Part shown: positions 60,082-64,000 of the stretch, piece by piece
Numbering within the stretch: position 1 is the stretch's first letter
How the letters are laid out: every line of letters begins with the position of its first letter
Assembly: GCF_000203795.2 (NCBI RefSeq)
Contig: NW_006281102.1
Span: forward strand, 166,567 to 230,566
DNA from: Batrachochytrium dendrobatidis JAM81
Taxonomy: Eukaryota; Chytridiomycota; Chytridiomycetes; Rhizophydiales
Reading direction: 5' to 3'
DNA: 64,000 nucleotides
Made by a program: the position numbers and the translations under genes
Notes under the pieces: model-generated
Seen by the model: the letters and a program-made list of their open reading frames with translations, nothing else
Databases searched by the model: none
Told to the model about the DNA's origin: nothing

Positions 60082-60149
60082 ACTGTTGAATCAAATTTAA
60101 ATCTGTTCTTGTAAGCTTGTGCAAATTGTCTGAATTGCTTGAACTTCTT

Positions 60150-61613
60150 ATGGCTGCTCTGACTCAAGATATCGCTCCGTTAAAGGCTTTGGTTTCAGAG
60201 TCTCTTGAAAAGCAAGGGGTTTTATCCTCTCTTAAAGTATTTGACTGTCTAGACTATTCTATTCAATGATATTGCACTGACTCTACTTTGAATAGGCTCA
60301 ACTACGCGCTGCTGTCTTTTCTACATTGTATTATCCTGGAAATCATCCTGAAAACCATCCTGGAAATTACAAAACTATAACTACTACTGAAAAAGGTTTG
60401 CAGCCATTCTTGATTGTTTTACTTGATAGTCAATGCTAATTCATACTTTAGGTCGTATTGCTTTGGATCTAATCAAAGAGTTTCTTCAGTTTTATAAACT
60501 GGATCAAACTCTCTCCGTCCTTAATCCAGAGTGTGGTTTGGTACGTCGCCAACAAAACTCCGCGATGTGGCAATCTATTAACACTCATTGTTTAGCCTGA
60601 TACTCGTGTAGATCCGGCTATTCTATCTAAACAAGTCGGTATATCTATTGAAGAACCTAAAAGACCAGTATTGCTGTCTGTGTTGGATCCCAACTCATTC
60701 CACGTTGCACGTTCTCAGACCACAACATCGCATCCCATTATTCCTGCCAGGTCTGCCATCAACACGGATTCGTCCATTCAACCCTCCTATACTAATCCAT
60801 CCACTGTTTCTGATTCCTCAAATTTGCCTTTGACAAATACTCCCTCCACGCTTGCATCAATCCCACCTCACTTTGCTTCTAGTTCCTCTGTAACGCAGAG
60901 TCTTGCTTCAAAACCACTACCTAGTCATATCTCTGCACTGGCTCCACCCAAACCATCTCTGCTTCCTATTCCTTCTTTAAACTCGTCCTTGCCAACCTCA
61001 TCTGGTACTTTAAATCCATCAATTCCAGGTGTCCTTGCAGATGTAACTCCACCCAACACGTCATCTGTATCTACCACTCTACCCATACCAACACCCAATT
61101 CAACAGTAAAACCCACCGACGTATTGGACGATCCTTTTTCTTTTTCGACGCGAGTTCATGCACGTGGAGGTCGTGTCAAATCTACTCCAATGCAAGAACC
61201 TGCTGAACCACAAACATCACACATAACATCTTTGAGTTTAAACAGCACTATATCAAAAACATTAGCAAGGTAGGATCTAAAGTGTATGTTATTTTTCAAA
61301 CTTCCCTGTGTTTGGATGTCATTAACCATGTGTTTGTATCCAGTAGTAATATTAGCGAGACTATTGAGGATGATTTAGAATCAGAAAAAAGCCACTCTGA
61401 TACGGTATGAAGCCACTATATTGTGTTTTAAATTGATACTAAATTATTCAAACTGACCTGTTTAATGAATCATGACTTTTCTTTTTATTCTTCCAGTCTC
61501 AGTCAGATTATGTTACGAGTGATCGAAGCATTACACCTACTCATGCAGGTGATAAATTAGACTACATTGAAGACGTGAGCAACATGTTGATTAAAAATAA
61601 GCTTTCAAGTTAA
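60150..61613 (+). CDS. CEP43: FOP/CEP43-like centrosome and basal-body protein
   Basis: FOP (FGFR1OP, CEP43) sits at centrioles and basal bodies and is required for ciliogenesis; it dimerises through a LisH motif. Exon 1 (60150-60236) encodes MAALTQDIAPLKALVSESLE then KQGVLSSLK. Exon 2 begins AQLRAAVFSTLYYPGNHPEN. The next exon is GRIALDLIKEFLQFYKLDQ followed by TLSVLNPECGL, the LisH-type helical hairpin of FOP (KAELRAAVFLAL, GRLVASLVAEFLQFFNLDFTL in human). Then PDTRVDPAILSKQVGISIEE. The rest (about 60740-61260) is a Ser/Pro/Thr-rich, probably disordered region. Two small exons end in LIKNKLSS at TAA 61611-61613. FOR20-like relatives share the N-terminal fold, but the QLRAAVF wording and length favour FOP. 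Confidence 0.85.
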
Positions 61614-61758
61614 ACAAAAACAGCGTTGATTTTGATAAAAGTTTTTCAATGCATTTAACTTGTGAATCAAAACGAGACAAATTGAAGTCAATAAAACCAT
61701 TCGACAGATTTAAAATTTTGAAATTCGAGTCGACACTTTTAGTCGGAAAGTTTGACAG

Positions 61759-64000
61759 ATGTCCAGTCTAAAGCAATGTAACCATTCAACTGGTCATGAC
61801 GACCAACACCGTACTCGTCTAAAATGGTGGTGGTCAAAGTCTACACCTGTATATAATAGTCGTCGAGTTTTTGTCAACCTTCCACTTCCTTCACAACTTG
61901 CGCATCCTGATGGAACTCCTATTCAAGTCTATCCGCCCAACACTATTCGAACTTCTAAATACACTTTGTTATCGTTTATTCCAAAGAATTTGTTTGAGCA
62001 GTTTAGAAGAGTATGTACTGAATTGTGGGCATGCATTGACTCTGCTGTTCATTATATTGATTAGAACAACTCGATTCACTTTGTCATCACTGTCTTGATT
62101 CAAAGCACCGTTTTTACTGCTTAAATATGTTTATTAATCCTTATATATGGCTAATCAAACCATACATTCCTTGGTTCAATTGGCTATGATTTCAGGCTGC
62201 AAATACGTGAGTAATGGTCATGCATGATGACACCAACTAGATTAAACCACAACTCAAGCTACTATGGCTAGTTGATCATCTGGATTATATTGTCTGTTTG
62301 GTGGATATTTGCTTACAAATCTACTACTTTGATGCTGTCCTATAAACAATAATAGCTACTTTCTTATCATGATCGTCATGCAAGCAGTGCCGCTATTCAC
62401 TGTAGCATCAACCCCATGGATGCCTGCTCTTCCTCTTATTGTCATTGTAGTCATCACTGGTATCAAGGATTTGGTGGAGGATTCGCGACGACAAGCCTCT
62501 GATAGGACCTTGAATAAAAGCACCAGTCATGTTCTATCTCAGCAAGTAAACACCAATTATGCACATTTCAAACGCAAATTACCCAGTTTCAACAATAAGC
62601 AACATCCATATTCAACTCAAGACAAGCACGATGAATCTAAAACTTGGCCATCAGATCCTAACTGGGAAACCGTAACATGGGGGCAGCTGAGAGTCGGTGA
62701 TATAATTATGCTTTCTGAAAACGAATCTATTCCTGCAGATATTGTCATTCTATCATCTAGCGATGCAACTGGAATTGCATATGTTGAAACCAAAAATCTG
62801 GATGGTGAAACCAATCTGAAAACTGTAGAGGCAATCAAGGAAACAACTCATCTTCATACTGCTGAGGATTTTTTAAATACTTCATTAGTAATCGAGTCCG
62901 AGTTACCTACTTTAAACTTGTACTACTATAGTGGTACAATGTTGATTATCCCTCCCGACTCAAATCCCATCATTTCAGTCGTGTCGTCTTCCGCCACGCC
63001 GTTCCCTTTGGCTCAACCTGCACCTATCGGTGACATTGATGTTCCTCTTTCCACAGTCGTGGATGCGTATCCAGGATCGTGCATCTCACCCATAAATATC
63101 CAGAATATTCTCCTTCGTGGTGCAGTTGTTCGTAATGTCGACCACATTGTCGGTGTTGTTATCTCCACCGGAAGCGATACCAAGGTTGTAATGAATAGCG
63201 GCTCAACACCATCTCCACGAAGTAACATTGAAAAAAGCATGGACATCCAAGTCGTACTCAATTTTTTGATTCTGGTGATACTAAGTACGCTGATTATTAT
63301 CATGGAAGGTCGGAGACTAAATCGGTTCAAGCATCACTTTGGATCAATTAATTATGAAAACAACACTTTAAATAGTAAACTAGTGCTTTTTGGGTAAGTG
63401 TTGGTTGAAAAGCCGATTCTTGTAAACTCTTGTCTGTTTATTCTATCTTGCTAATGGTTTTTGGTGGTTATGTAGGGCATGCATTATTATGATGCAAAAT
63501 ATTGTTCCTATTTCGCTCTACGTGTCGTTGGAAGTCATGAAATCTTTTCAGGTAAATACTTTTCCATGATGTTGCTGGTTTGAACCTTGTTGTTTCAAAG
63601 CAATCATCTAAAGACTATAATCTATGTCGTCTAATTCTACTTTCTAGTCTTATTTTATTTATCAAGATATCGACATGTACGATACAGAATCAGATTCTCC
63701 CTGCATTCCGAAATCCTGGAACATTACTGATGATCTTGGACAAATCGAGTATTTATTTTCCGACAAGGTATTTAAAACATCACACTATTTGGCTATTACC
63801 ATTTAGGCGTAGATTAACTGAATGTCTGAATTAAATGTCTTAGACGGGCACCCTGACTCAAAACAAAATGGAGTTTCGTCGATGCAGTATTAATGGTGTT
63901 ATTTATGGCCAAGAACTTGCCCATTCATTTAGTGAAACTCCAGTCACACACATGCTACAGGATCATTCGGAATCTCTGCTTAAAGGCACACGCAAATATA
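61759..64000 (+). CDS. P4-ATPase phospholipid flippase, Dnf/ATP10-like, 3' part outside window
   Basis: P4-ATPases flip phospholipids to the cytosolic leaflet. Exons: 61759-62010, a micro-exon 62196-62206, 62356 to about 63393, then further short exons. The N-terminus ends [21 protein letters not shown], joined through the micro-exon to [20 protein letters not shown]. The actuator loop has [12 protein letters not shown]. The fourth membrane span has [18 protein letters not shown], the PISL hallmark of P4-ATPases, followed by [12 protein letters not shown], wording typical of Dnf1/2 and ATP10 enzymes. The phosphorylation motif is split by an intron: DK at the end of one exon, [11 protein letters not shown] at the start of the next (about 63842). 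The gene runs off the right edge, so the nucleotide-binding domain and stop are not visible. Confidence 0.93.
62196..62206 (+). other. 11-nt micro-exon of the P4-ATPase
   Basis: GCTGCAAATAC, preceded by ttcag and followed by GTGAGT. It encodes AAN plus two bases of a Thr codon and is needed to build the conserved FRRAANTYFL block. Confidence 0.85.

Overview
The window looks like the nuclear genome of a flagellated (zoosporic) fungus, most likely a chytrid. It is AT-rich and compact: 26 protein genes lie in 64 kb, all but one or two cut by many short introns (about 50-250 nt). The proteins are ordinary opisthokont and fungal housekeeping families (Mdm31, Spg1, a GGA adaptor, Rad21, Spt16, prohibitin, RPS30), mixed with families that Dikarya have lost and flagellated lineages keep: an AK9-type multi-domain adenylate kinase, alpha-tubulin N-acetyltransferase, a FOP/CEP43-like basal-body protein, an LRRC74-like protein and cyclin Y. 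A member of Rhizophydiales such as Batrachochytrium would fit, but I cannot fix the species from sequence alone. I saw no rRNA, tRNA, CRISPR array or intact transposon.

Layout. 1-5 kb: RINT1/Tip20 (minus, cut by the window edge) and a TPR-MYND protein (minus). 5.2-17.6 kb, plus strand: AK9-like kinase, cyclin Y, alpha-tubulin acetyltransferase. 17.8-26.7 kb: Rad21 cohesin (minus), branched-chain transacylase E2 (plus), a SMAP-domain lysine-rich protein (plus), a RING protein (plus). 27.2-31.6 kb: GOT1 (minus), Mago nashi (plus), Ubc13 (plus). 32.2-42.8 kb: Spt16 (minus), prohibitin 1 (plus), exosome Rrp46 (minus), LRRC74-like protein (plus). 42.8-51.98 kb: GGA adaptor (minus), NIPA-like transporter (plus), an intronless mitochondrial protein (plus), Spg1 GTPase (minus), RPS30 (plus). 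52.3-64 kb: membrane-anchored spermidine-synthase-like protein (minus), Mdm31 (plus), TM9SF nonaspanin (minus), FOP-like protein (plus), and the 5' part of a Dnf/ATP10-type P4-ATPase (plus).

The genes do not form one pathway. Two themes recur: flagellum/basal body (AK9, ATAT1, FOP, LRRC74-like) and membrane traffic (RINT1, GOT1, GGA, TM9SF, P4-ATPase). Several pairs are head to head over 106-256 bp.

The most interesting pattern is not a gene. The palindrome CACGTG occurs 12 times in about 8 kb of intergenic DNA, nearly always 49-150 bp before an inferred start codon and never in the tail-to-tail gaps; it often sits near the middle of the head-to-head promoters. A 103-bp non-coding element is also duplicated in two separate head-to-head promoters (20.4 and 28.3 kb). 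Gene models were assembled by hand from reading frames, splice signals and family conservation. Where exon coordinates are given the phases agree; elsewhere only the span is given.
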